Of a stretch of DNA of 64,000 nucleotides, positions 38,910 through 47,818 are shown one piece after another. The stretch comes from Bacteroidota bacterium (lineage in GTDB: Bacteria; Bacteroidota; Bacteroidia; Bacteroidales; SZUA-534): assembly GCA_003250355.1 (NCBI GenBank), contig QKGS01000005.1:62001-126000 (forward strand). The letters run 5' to 3'. The notes under the pieces are model-generated. The model had not been told where the DNA came from. It worked only from the letters and a program-made list of their open reading frames with translations, and did not search any database. Both the position numbers and the translations under genes were made by a program. Position 1 is the stretch's first letter, and each line of letters opens with the position of its first letter.

Positions 38910-39791
38910 CTACCAACCTCTGTTAGCCATTTTATCTTGATCGGGCATAGTAGAAATGCCAATACCCACCATTGCTTCGCCCAAACCTTTAGAAGCCTCC
39001 ATTACAACAGCAGGGTCGTTAAATTGCGCTGTTGCTTTAACAATAGCTCGGGCACGTTTCGAAGGGTCGCCCGATTTAAAAATACCTGAGCCAACAAATA
39101 CGCCATCGCAACCAAGCTGCATCATAAGAGCAGCGTCGGCAGGTGTAGCAATACCACCTGCGGCAAAGTTAACCACCGGCAGACGACCTAACTCACGAAC
39201 CTGCATAGCTATATGGTAAGGTATACCGTTAACCTTACAGAAAGGCATTACCTCCGCTTGCTCAAGTGAACAAAGCATTCTGATATCTTTATTCATTTGG
39301 CGCATATGGCGTACAGCCTCAACAACATCGCCTGTTCCGGGCTCACCTTTAGTACGAATCATAGCAGCACCTTCGGCAATACGACGTGCAGCCTCGCCAA
39401 GGTTCTTAGCACCACACACAAACGGCACTTTAAATGCAGCCTTGTCAATATGGTTTTCTTCGTCGGCAGGAGTTAATACTTCACTTTCGTCAATATAATC
39501 AATTTTTAAAGCTTCAAGAATCTGCGCCTCTACAAAATGACCGATACGTGCTTTAGCCATTACCGGAATAGAAACAGCAGCCTGAATTTCAGCAATCATT
39601 TCAGGATCTGACATACGAGCCACACCACCATTGGCACGAATATCGGCAGGAACACGCTCTAATGCCATTACTGCTACCGCACCGGCCTCTTCTGCTATTT
39701 TTGCCTGCTCGGGGTTTGTCACATCCATAATTACCCCGCCTTTTAGTTGCTGGGCTAATTGAGCATTTAACTCAAAACGATTATTTTCCAT
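38910..39791 (-). CDS. pdxS: Pyridoxal 5'-phosphate synthase subunit PdxS
   Basis: TIM-barrel synthase that makes pyridoxal phosphate from ribose 5-phosphate, glyceraldehyde 3-phosphate and ammonia. The start is the ATG at 39791 ([19 protein letters not shown]); the frame extends further upstream but that part is basic, cysteine-rich and unlike the family. Active-site lysines are in [10 protein letters not shown] and in [13 protein letters not shown]. 293 residues is the normal length. With pdxT this gives the DXP-independent route to vitamin B6. Confidence 0.97.
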   Translation of the reverse strand: MENNRFELNAQLAQQLKGGVIMDVTNPEQAKIAEEAGAVAVMALERVPADIRANGGVARMSDPEMIAEIQAAVSIPVMAKARIGHFVEAQILEALKIDYIDESEVLTPADEENHIDKAAFKVPFVCGAKNLGEAARRIAEGAAMIRTKGEPGTGDVVEAVRHMRQMNKDIRMLCSLEQAEVMPFCKVNGIPYHIAMQVRELGRLPVVNFAAGGIATPADAALMMQLGCDGVFVGSGIFKSGDPSKRARAIVKATAQFNDPAVVMEASKGLGEAMVGIGISTMPDQDKMANRGW

Positions 39792-39913
39792 TTGTTGATC
39801 TTTTATAAATTCAATTATTAAACGCCTGTACACACAGCACTTACGTGCAAATGCAGTTGGTTTTGTACAGGTATATTTACTATTGTTATAATACCTTTTT
39901 GGTAAATTTCGGA

Positions 39914-39921
39914 CAAAATTA
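39914..39921 (-). promoter_or_regulatory. Candidate -7 promoter box for pdxS
   Basis: Minus strand reads TAATTTTG, a TAnnTTTG match about 123 nt before the pdxS start, implying a long leader. No -33 box at the right distance. Confidence 0.3.
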
Positions 39922-40063
39922 AACAAAAAACCCAAACTTGCTAGTTATTACTTGTTTGAATAGTAAAATATGAGTAATAGATACCACAAAAAATTTCATC
40001 CCTGTTAGGTATGAGGTTATACTTCTTGTTCATAATTTTGACTTCATTATATATATTTACACC

Positions 40064-40567
40064 ATGAATAAAAAGGAAACAATATATTTGGGGATAGGTG
40101 GAAATATTGAAAACAGGTATAATTACATACTGGAAACACAAAAGCATATTGAAGAGAGGATAGGTGAAATTATAGCTTTATCGCCGATTTATGAAACTCC
40201 ACCATGGGGTTTTAAGGCTGAAACCAATTTTTTGAATCGTGTGGCAAAAGCAGAAACAACACTTAACGTAAATGAGCTATTAATTGAAATAAATGAAATA
40301 GAAAAAAATCTAAACCGACAACGAAGTAAAGATGGATATATTTCACGTACTGCCGATATTGATATTTTATTTTACGGAAGTGAAATAATTAATACTCCAA
40401 ATATTGAAATTCCACACCCCAGACTTCACAAGCGCAATTTTGTACTTTTACCATTAAACGACATAGCTTCAGATTTTATTCATCCGGTTCTAAAAAAAAC
40501 TATCTATCAACTTATTGCTGAGTGTAATGATAAGGGGGAATGTAGAAGGTTTTTTTATGCAACTTAA
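40064..40567 (+). CDS. folK: 2-amino-4-hydroxy-6-hydroxymethyldihydropteridine diphosphokinase
   Basis: Cytoplasmic folate-pathway kinase that pyrophosphorylates hydroxymethyl-dihydropterin. Family motifs are clear: IYLGIGGNIENR at the start, the ETPPWGF loop, the metal-binding DIDILFYG and PHPRLHKRNFVLLPL. 167 residues is normal. It is a single gene, tail-to-tail with the putative porin (14 bp between stops) and with no terminator visible between them. Confidence 0.95.
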   Translation: MNKKETIYLGIGGNIENRYNYILETQKHIEERIGEIIALSPIYETPPWGFKAETNFLNRVAKAETTLNVNELLIEINEIEKNLNRQRSKDGYISRTADIDILFYGSEIINTPNIEIPHPRLHKRNFVLLPLNDIASDFIHPVLKKTIYQLIAECNDKGECRRFFYAT

Positions 40568-40581
40568 AAAAATATTGTTGA

Positions 40582-42726
40582 TTAATTGTAAAAAGTCCAA
40601 ACCAAACCGTATCGTAAATTAAACTCCTTGGCCGGATACGATGGCGACATAAAGAAATTACGGTCGGAATATTTACTGTTAAGGTGTTCAAAACGGAAAT
40701 AGAACCTCAGCCTTTTTATTTCAATACTTGTAAATGCCCCCATAAACGGATAATTACCTGTTTTTTGAACTGTTTGATTAGCAAAAGATGCCAACGAAGG
40801 GATATATTCCTGCGAATAGAATTCAGACCAGTACAATACATCGGCGCCCAGCTGTATTTTCATATGCCCGTCGGTAGATTTGAAGTGTACAGGACTTTCA
40901 AACATAAAAGCTCCATAGTAAGTTAGCTCGGGCACAGGCAGTACATCAGCATTGTCGGAATTTTGATAGTTGAGCTGAGTAACCAATGCAAACCTCCAGA
41001 ATGGGAGTCGGTTTTTGAAATAAACATCAAAAACATTTAACCCCTGATCGTATTGTTGCGGTACAGCCTCGGTGTTGAAATAAATATAATCGGTAATAAA
41101 CGAATTGCGCCAACCAATGTATGTGTTTAGCCCGGGCATATCAATTTTAGCCTGCATAGTAGTTGATACAGGTGCTTCAAAGTTATTATTCCAGCGAAAA
41201 TGGTTCGAGTAGTATTGATAGTAGAAATAATCGGGTGTTTGTTTTATAACATCCCCTTCGAACCTTACGGTAAATGCCCATTTGTTGCGTCCGAAATTTT
41301 GAAAAACGGAACCGTACATTTCCATATCGCCCTTACGACGGCCATATATAAACAGCTTATACTTTCCCGAAAAGTTTATGTATTTCGATTGCAAACGGTA
41401 TATACCTGCTTCAAGATACCTGTCGCGGAAATAGTTGCTGTGCGAATTGCGGAATATTGAATCTTTATTAAAATAATAGTTCTTATAGTAATTGAACCCT
41501 ATACCGCCATAAGCTCCAAAACCGGGAAACTTGCCGGGTATCTCTTCAAGTCGGAGTCGGAATACATTCTCATGCGAAACGTATGAACACGAATCGAATG
41601 TTTTGGGATTATTGCTGTAATTGTTTTTATAAAAATTACTGTCGCGTAAAGTGATGGGGTTTAAATAATTGTCGGTTGTGTGGGTGTACTGCTTAAAACT
41701 GTTGTCCCATTGATAGTTATACTGAAGGCTGAACCAATAACCGCCAATCCCTGTTGTATCTTTCATGCGGGCTTTAACAAATCCTATTTTTTGGTCTAAA
41801 AAAACCTGCTTATTCTTAATTGCCGTTTCTCCGTCGGTTATGCGAGCACCTACATTGGCTTCGTCGAGTATAGTGTCGGTTATATATCGAGTATCGAGTA
41901 TACCCCCACTTTCATTTACACTAATTTTATTAAATGCTATGGCTGCATGGGTCGATAACCACTTTTTGTTAAATGAAAAACCTGCAATAGTTGCATTGTT
42001 GCGGCTCTTACGGCGAGGATATGTTCCCAATCCGGTTGCACTTTTATAGTGTGCAAAAAAGTTGAAATACTGATTTACGTTTTGTGTATGCAGTATGTTT
42101 ACATTTTGCTCATCGCGTGAGCTTATACTTACGTTAAATTTCGTAAACGGATTACGTACGTTATAGTATTTTGCGTTATTGGCATGAAAATAGTACGACG
42201 AATAACCCTGAGCAAACATAAACTTGGTTTCGGGCTGTTGCTCAAAATATAAATTCGATTTCGATGCTAAGCCTGTATGCCCCAAATAGTTATTGTTTAC
42301 CGAGTATTCATATGCAGGATGGTCGAGATACATATTATTCAAAGCACTGTCGTAATAACTCATTTGTATTACATTCGTAGCTTGGTTATAATTCCAGTAT
42401 CCAACCTTTTGACTATCGGAAATATGTATAATATGGCCATAGAACGAATAGTAAGTTGTGTCTTTGGGCTGCCGTACCTTTTTTAAGCTGTCGGAAAGTT
42501 CAGGTAAAGATTCAATTGAGTTAACTAATTCGCCTGTAATTGAATCAGTTGTAGATTGTGTAGTAACAGTTTCAACATTAATAGTTGTATCACTAACCAA
42601 GTCTACTTGGCCGGCTGTATAGTCAGAACCGGAACTAACATTATAGCTACTCATTTGGGCGAAACCCGAAAATGAAATAGCCGACAACAAAATTGAAAAA
42701 ATAATATTTAACAGGTATTTGCTCAT
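40582..42726 (-). CDS. Putative porin (Bacteroidota outer-membrane family)
   Basis: Predicted outer-membrane beta-barrel of the large 'putative porin' family. I use the ATG at 42726 because it yields the signal peptide MSKYLLNIIFSILLSAISF and because a promoter-like box overlaps the longer frame that begins at 42735. After a short periplasmic stretch rich in Ser/Thr (about 25-85), alternating aromatic and polar residues continue to the end, with a C-terminal aromatic motif RYGLVWTFYN typical of barrel proteins. Pore substrate unknown. Downstream of the polysaccharide genes. Confidence 0.85.
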   Translation of the reverse strand: MSKYLLNIIFSILLSAISFSGFAQMSSYNVSSGSDYTAGQVDLVSDTTINVETVTTQSTTDSITGELVNSIESLPELSDSLKKVRQPKDTTYYSFYGHIIHISDSQKVGYWNYNQATNVIQMSYYDSALNNMYLDHPAYEYSVNNNYLGHTGLASKSNLYFEQQPETKFMFAQGYSSYYFHANNAKYYNVRNPFTKFNVSISSRDEQNVNILHTQNVNQYFNFFAHYKSATGLGTYPRRKSRNNATIAGFSFNKKWLSTHAAIAFNKISVNESGGILDTRYITDTILDEANVGARITDGETAIKNKQVFLDQKIGFVKARMKDTTGIGGYWFSLQYNYQWDNSFKQYTHTTDNYLNPITLRDSNFYKNNYSNNPKTFDSCSYVSHENVFRLRLEEIPGKFPGFGAYGGIGFNYYKNYYFNKDSIFRNSHSNYFRDRYLEAGIYRLQSKYINFSGKYKLFIYGRRKGDMEMYGSVFQNFGRNKWAFTVRFEGDVIKQTPDYFYYQYYSNHFRWNNNFEAPVSTTMQAKIDMPGLNTYIGWRNSFITDYIYFNTEAVPQQYDQGLNVFDVYFKNRLPFWRFALVTQLNYQNSDNADVLPVPELTYYGAFMFESPVHFKSTDGHMKIQLGADVLYWSEFYSQEYIPSLASFANQTVQKTGNYPFMGAFTSIEIKRLRFYFRFEHLNSKYSDRNFFMSPSYPAKEFNLRYGLVWTFYN

Positions 42727-42732
42727 TGGGGG

Positions 42733-42761
42733 CAAAGATAGATATTTTTTGTGCCTGCAAA
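42733..42761 (-). promoter_or_regulatory. Candidate promoter of the putative porin
   Basis: Minus strand: TTTG (42761-42758), 17 nt, then TATCTTTG (42740-42733). The predicted transcription start falls a few bases before, or at, the ATG at 42726, so the message would have almost no leader. Confidence 0.5.
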
Positions 42762-42793
42762 AGTTTTGCCAAAATTACTATGCAGAAAACCAA

Positions 42794-44263
42794 CTATTCA
42801 TTAATTGCTGTTTGTTCAGAATTTTCTTCTTTTGGGTTACGGTAATAAATGTCGATAGCTACCAACATAGCAGTAAAACCCCAAAATGGTACGGCAACTT
42901 TATCAATATCGAGAAAGTTGTTGAATAAACCATGAAAATAGTATGTAATAAGCCCTACAATAGCGGCGTAACCCAGCATACGCATTTCACTGTCTTTGCT
43001 TAGTTTTATAGCACAAATGCCATAATATAATGTAAAACCTATAACCATTAGTAGCATTAATAAACCGGGCCATCCTTGTTCCGACAATGCGCTTAAATAC
43101 TCACTATGGGCATTGCCTACGTCGCCGTGGCGTGTGCTTATAATAGTAAGGTCGGTGCTATACTGAAACGGGGCATAATACTTAGTATAATTACCGGGTC
43201 CAAAACCAAACAAAGGTTCGTGTAAAAACATACGTATTGCACAGCTCCAACGATTTAGTCGCTCAAGGTTCGAAGCATCGGTTGATACATTGGCGGCTGA
43301 AACTACGTGTTCGGAAAAGTTGTCGGACGAGTCCTGGTCGTTGCTCATTAACGAATACATGACATTATCATTGCTTAGGTGATATGCGATAAGAGCAATA
43401 ATACCCACAGCCGATAATATGTATACAAAATGTATCCGCAATTTAAGAATAGCCCATACACCTGCTGCCAGTATAAGACTTAACCATGCTGCACGCGAAT
43501 ATGAATATACAAGTGCCAGAAATAAATAAGCCGATATAAACAAAAATATCCAACGTTGAATTTTTGAATATCCCTTATAAAAAGCAAGCCCTAAAGCTGC
43601 AGGAATAAACATGGCCAACACAGCACCATACGAAGTATGGTCTTTAAAGAACGGGTTTGCCGACCAATGTGCTATCTTTTCATCAACTCCACCTTCTGTT
43701 ATTATCCGTACCATAGCATACGTAGCAACTAAGCATAAGCCGTAAATATAGTTTCGCATATACTTGCGGTTTATATTGCGCTTTATAAACATCATGCCCA
43801 TAATAATGTAAAACACTACTATAAACCACACCCTGTTTATAAATAGCTTAACCGATACTAGTATATCGTAGCTTTGAACAGTAGATATAAACATCCACAT
43901 AAGGTATGCCCATATAATTAAAGATACCGGGTGAAGGAGAAATTTTTTGTCGAGATACTGCCCATGAAAAAATTTTAGTATAAAAAGGATAAGTATTCCA
44001 ACTATAAGCAATTCCGAGGGTAAGAACATATCAATGGGTAACTTAACCGACACCACCTCGCTCAATTGGAACGATACCGGTACCAGAAATATAAGGGCAA
44101 GCATTAATTTTTCGAAATGAAACACAACTGCCCATATTACCGGCAATACAAATGGCAAACCCCAAAGGTAATACTCCTCATTTTTTATAAAATATGTTGC
44201 TGCAAATGCATACAATGCTGCAATTGCCCAAAGAACATATTTGTTTTTTAAAAGCTTTATCAA
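42794..44263 (-). CDS. O-antigen ligase/polymerase-like membrane protein
   Basis: 489-residue inner-membrane protein of the Wzy_C/WaaL superfamily, with about 11-12 hydrophobic segments. Family features: SYSRAAWLSLILA in the middle, then a large periplasmic loop holding LNRWSCAIRMFLHEPLFGFGPGNY and the conserved histidine in NAHSEYLSALSEQGWPG. It could ligate glycan to lipid A or polymerise repeat units; the two cannot be told apart by sequence. It lies 12 bp downstream of the Wzz-like gene and probably shares its transcript. Confidence 0.88.
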   Translation of the reverse strand: MIKLLKNKYVLWAIAALYAFAATYFIKNEEYYLWGLPFVLPVIWAVVFHFEKLMLALIFLVPVSFQLSEVVSVKLPIDMFLPSELLIVGILILFILKFFHGQYLDKKFLLHPVSLIIWAYLMWMFISTVQSYDILVSVKLFINRVWFIVVFYIIMGMMFIKRNINRKYMRNYIYGLCLVATYAMVRIITEGGVDEKIAHWSANPFFKDHTSYGAVLAMFIPAALGLAFYKGYSKIQRWIFLFISAYLFLALVYSYSRAAWLSLILAAGVWAILKLRIHFVYILSAVGIIALIAYHLSNDNVMYSLMSNDQDSSDNFSEHVVSAANVSTDASNLERLNRWSCAIRMFLHEPLFGFGPGNYTKYYAPFQYSTDLTIISTRHGDVGNAHSEYLSALSEQGWPGLLMLLMVIGFTLYYGICAIKLSKDSEMRMLGYAAIVGLITYYFHGLFNNFLDIDKVAVPFWGFTAMLVAIDIYYRNPKEENSEQTAINE

Positions 44264-44275
44264 AATAGTAAAGGT

Positions 44276-45298
44276 TTACTCTTCTTTTTTTATAGGAAAA
44301 TATGTTTTTAGCGACTCGTTTATGCCAAGAATAATTACAAGCAATAAAAATGTAATAATACCTGTAGTAATAGCGATAGAAGTACGCTTAGGAGCGGTTT
44401 TCTTATAGGTAGGCTGAGCTTTGCTTACTACAAATACCCTGTCAAGGGTTTCTATCATATCAACCTTAGCCTCTATGTATTTTTCTTCCAGTTTTCCAAG
44501 GCGACCGTAATATACCCTCAAAACATCGCGCATTTCAAGGAATGCTCCGCCATACTCACTAAGGATATCAAGTTTCTGCTGAAGTATTTGTTCTGCTCTT
44601 CGGTTATTTTCAACCAAAGCCAAACCTAAAGCTTCGGAATAGCGTTCGGTTTGTAATTCGTAGTCTTGTATTCCTAAAGCTCTGAGTGTACTCAATGAAT
44701 CTTCGGCAGTTGCAATCTGGTTTTTCAACAGTAGGTATTCAGCCTCAACAAGCTTAAATGCATCTTCGGCTTTTTTCTTGAACATACGGGTTACCATCAT
44801 ATTGGTATATGAAGCTATTTCATTAGTCATTTCGGCAGCCAGTTCGGGGTCGGTATCACTAACTTCTATAATTATTGATACATATTTTGTAGCTCTAACA
44901 AAAAAGCGTTTACTTACCTTTTTTCGCATTGTCCATCGGTGTGTTTTATCGGTAAGTGAGTCAACTTTGTATCGTTCGTATAAGTTATACTTGTCAATCA
45001 GATGGTCTTTTAATTCGTCCGATGCTAATATTTGCAGCATTTGGTCTACTTCATTTTCCTTACCTAAACGTAATAAATCGCGTTTGCTATCGTAAGCAAA
45101 TAAATCGTGCGAAGGGGTACCCTCTGCCACCGGGAATATTATAACCTCCGATGTGTATTTGTTAGGTATAAAAAGGGTAATAATTCCTGATATTACCATT
45201 GCTATTAATGCACCTATTACAAGTAACTTACGTTTGTTCCATAAGAACACAAATATGCTTGTAGAGTTAAGTTCGAATTGTTGATTGCTTCCTGACAT
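44276..45298 (-). CDS. Wzz-family polysaccharide chain-length/export protein
   Basis: 340-residue inner-membrane protein of the polysaccharide co-polymerase class. TM1 is at about 25-48 (LLVIGALIAMVISGIITLF), preceded by cytoplasmic residues, and TM2 near 305-328 (IAITTGIITFLLLVIILG). The periplasmic part is largely coiled coil with the opening segment PNKYTSEVIIFP. There is no C-terminal tyrosine kinase domain and no Gly-rich BY-kinase motif. It pairs with the ligase-like gene downstream; no glycosyltransferase genes are in view. Confidence 0.85.
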   Translation of the reverse strand: MSGSNQQFELNSTSIFVFLWNKRKLLVIGALIAMVISGIITLFIPNKYTSEVIIFPVAEGTPSHDLFAYDSKRDLLRLGKENEVDQMLQILASDELKDHLIDKYNLYERYKVDSLTDKTHRWTMRKKVSKRFFVRATKYVSIIIEVSDTDPELAAEMTNEIASYTNMMVTRMFKKKAEDAFKLVEAEYLLLKNQIATAEDSLSTLRALGIQDYELQTERYSEALGLALVENNRRAEQILQQKLDILSEYGGAFLEMRDVLRVYYGRLGKLEEKYIEAKVDMIETLDRVFVVSKAQPTYKKTAPKRTSIAITTGIITFLLLVIILGINESLKTYFPIKKEE

Positions 45299-45359
45299 AA
45301 TATATTTAAATTTTAAACCGCTAAAATAGAAAAAGAATCAGATTTTAAAAGCATATACA

Positions 45360-45367
45360 TATATTTG
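45360..45367 (+). promoter_or_regulatory. Candidate -7 promoter box
   Basis: TATATTTG matches TAnnTTTG, 17 nt before the LPP20-like start codon. No -33 element seen. Confidence 0.4.
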
Positions 45368-45383
45368 TTTTAACTAAACAAAT

Positions 45384-46388
45384 ATGATGAAAACTAAACT
45401 AACAGCAACCTGTTTTTTGCTAAGTATTACACTATTGACAAATGCTCAGCTTACCAAAGACAAATTCCTTGATATAGTTGACCAAGAGAGCCCTGCTAAT
45501 ATGTATGGAGTCAGAGAAAATCATTCATCGCAGTATTTGCATAAAAGTGAAAATAATTTGCCACAGTGGTTTTTTAACCCTCCGCAAATGGATTCAAAAA
45601 TTTATGCAATAGGAATATCTGACCCCGCAATGGATTCGGCCAATGCAATTAATTTAGCTATTTACAGAGGTATAGTTTTGGCAAATGTGTTAAATCGTTC
45701 TGTTACAAAGCTTTTATGTGAGTTTTATTCCGATGATGTTGCCAACACCATTAGCGTTTCATACGAGAATTTTTCACGTATCAGTTCCGAATTTTCGCTG
45801 AATAAAACCGATTATACTATTGTAAACAGCTATACTACAAGTTACGACGAGGTAATAGTACTGCTCGAATTTGACAGTCCAATTGCAGTTAATGACAGCT
45901 TAAAGAAAAAAGTACTGATTGAAACATACCGCAACGAAACCGAAACAAGTATTTACGGAACGTACGAGTCGGTTTATGAGTTGCTGGTTAAAGAGAATTA
46001 CCCTTTGCGGGATACTCATTCATTGTATCAAACTACTGAACTCGCCAATAGTTTCGATGTGGTTTCGAAATACGACACACTGAATTATAATATCCCTATA
46101 TTTTCATTGAGTTATTCCAATTTTAGTACCGTCGATTCTGTATCAACCATATTTATGCCAAATGGATTATGGAAAGAGTACTTAAAAGCTTTTGCAAATG
46201 AAATAGTAAATAAAGCAAAGCAAAAGCCCGAAAATATTAGCAACCTTTCGGAAAAGAATAACACTAACTCGTACCAAAAACTCACCAAAGGTATTTCTAA
46301 AAATATAATGAGCTTCAGGCTTGATAACATTTCAAGTTCTAATTCAAATGTAATTATCTATTTAACGGAGGTTCAGGTAGATAAATGA
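45384..46388 (+). CDS. LPP20-like exported protein
   Basis: 334-residue secreted protein of unknown role. A signal peptide (1-22, MMKTKLTATCFLLSITLLTNA; Met2 is an alternative start) is followed by a stretch with the LPP20-like pattern PQWFFNPPQMDSKIYAIGIS and a helix of NAINLAIYRGIVLANVL type, in which multiple small helices alternate with strands. A second similar unit may begin near LYQTTELANSF. The C-terminal part ends in a strand-rich region. It is divergent from the Wzz-like gene, so it may belong to the same envelope neighbourhood. Confidence 0.7.
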   Translation: MMKTKLTATCFLLSITLLTNAQLTKDKFLDIVDQESPANMYGVRENHSSQYLHKSENNLPQWFFNPPQMDSKIYAIGISDPAMDSANAINLAIYRGIVLANVLNRSVTKLLCEFYSDDVANTISVSYENFSRISSEFSLNKTDYTIVNSYTTSYDEVIVLLEFDSPIAVNDSLKKKVLIETYRNETETSIYGTYESVYELLVKENYPLRDTHSLYQTTELANSFDVVSKYDTLNYNIPIFSLSYSNFSTVDSVSTIFMPNGLWKEYLKAFANEIVNKAKQKPENISNLSEKNNTNSYQKLTKGISKNIMSFRLDNISSSNSNVIIYLTEVQVDK

Positions 46389-46445
46389 AACACATAAAGT
46401 TATATAACAATTTATTAATTGAGTTTATAAATAATGTCTAATGTG

Positions 46446-47807
46446 TTAATTATAATCAACAATAAATTTCTCAGTTATTTGCTCATTATTGATTTTAAGT
46501 TGTATAAAATATACACCTTTCATTAAATCACTAATATTTATTATGTCAGAGTTTACATTTCCTTCTTTAAATATAAATCCATTATATCCCATTATTTTAT
46601 AATTAATATTATGGCTTGAAATTTCTTTAATTTTAAGGTATGTTTTTGCAGGATTTGGATACAATTTAATAGTATTCACATACTCATTACTTATTGAAGC
46701 AATGTTTGAGGTGTTAAACCATATACTATTTGCAGCATCGAAATTTGCAACCACAATATCCAGTTTATCATCACCATTTAATTCTGAGGTTGTTAAATAC
46801 ATACTTGCTTCTGTTCCGAACTGAGCATTTGATTCTGTGAAGTTTCCATTGCCATCATTAATCCACACAATATTTTTTACTGCACTATAGTATCCGTTTG
46901 CCACAATGGCATCTAAATCGCCATCATTGTCAATATCGGCTAAATCAACACCTGAACTTTTTGAATTGCCTAATAGTTGTCCACTATCGGTAAATGTACC
47001 ATCTCCATTGTTCATCCACACCCTGTTTTCATTGTTGGTTGCACCAAAAAAATTAATGTGAGTTATAAAAATATCGAGGTATCCATTTCCATCAAGATCG
47101 CCTAATTTAAGCCCCATACTTCGGTTTGTTCCTATAGTTTGACCTTTTGTAAAAACCCCGTTATTTTCGTTTATCCAAACCATATTATATTCATTTCCGT
47201 CATTGGAACTTATAACAACATCAATATCACCATCGTTGTCAATATCACCTGTATCCATTCCGGTATTCCATCCGTTGCCTAAATCCTGACCACTATCGGT
47301 GAAATTTCCATATCCATCGTTTAGCCATAGTTTGTGTCCACCATCAGTTTCTGTATTACCTTTTACGTGATTGCAAACAAACACATCAATATCACCATCG
47401 TTATCAAAGTCGGCAAATCCGGCATCGTACGATACACTGTGACCAAGTAATTGTCCGGTATTTCGGAATGTACCGTTTTTATTATTAAGCCATACCTCAT
47501 TTGGTTCGCCGTTGGTATAGTTTCTTCCCAGGTTAAAAATATCAAGATAACCATCAGAATTAAGGTCATAAAATTTGCCGTACAATGGCAATGAGTCTGT
47601 ATTGCTTTTTGAAAATACGCCTTTACCGTTATTAATCCAAAGGCCCTCATTGTCTAATAAATCAATATCACCATCGTTATCAATATCGCCGCATGAAACG
47701 TATGGTGTAGTTACATTTGCAAAATTGTGAGGGCTTTTCTCAAAAGTTATTTGTCCTACCAGAGTAGCACTTATGATACAGGTAATAATAGTTATTAATA
47801 TTTTCAT
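46446..47807 (-). CDS. FG-GAP/VCBS-repeat T9SS protein (copy B)
   Basis: 453-residue secreted beta-propeller-like protein. A signal peptide (1-18) leads into about seven repeats with the calcium-binding DxDxDGxxD core (for example DIDNDGDIDLL, DFDNDGDIDVF, DIDNDGDLDAI), each paired with a WLNDGNGNFT segment. A T9SS type A sorting domain follows from KLYPNPAKTYLKI to EKFIVDYN. No enzyme motif. It lies 11 bp downstream of a paralogue of similar layout, so the pair are probably co-transcribed tandem duplicates. At the DNA level the repeats share near-identical blocks around 46911, 47221, 47387 and 47668. Confidence 0.85.
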   Translation of the reverse strand: MKILITIITCIISATLVGQITFEKSPHNFANVTTPYVSCGDIDNDGDIDLLDNEGLWINNGKGVFSKSNTDSLPLYGKFYDLNSDGYLDIFNLGRNYTNGEPNEVWLNNKNGTFRNTGQLLGHSVSYDAGFADFDNDGDIDVFVCNHVKGNTETDGGHKLWLNDGYGNFTDSGQDLGNGWNTGMDTGDIDNDGDIDVVISSNDGNEYNMVWINENNGVFTKGQTIGTNRSMGLKLGDLDGNGYLDIFITHINFFGATNNENRVWMNNGDGTFTDSGQLLGNSKSSGVDLADIDNDGDLDAIVANGYYSAVKNIVWINDGNGNFTESNAQFGTEASMYLTTSELNGDDKLDIVVANFDAANSIWFNTSNIASISNEYVNTIKLYPNPAKTYLKIKEISSHNINYKIMGYNGFIFKEGNVNSDIINISDLMKGVYFIQLKINNEQITEKFIVDYN

Positions 47808-47818
47808 GCATTTAAATT

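Noticed and set aside
39792-39935. N-terminal extension of PdxS
   Set aside because: Basic, cysteine-containing and unlike the family. MENNRFELN at 39791 matches the expected start and length.
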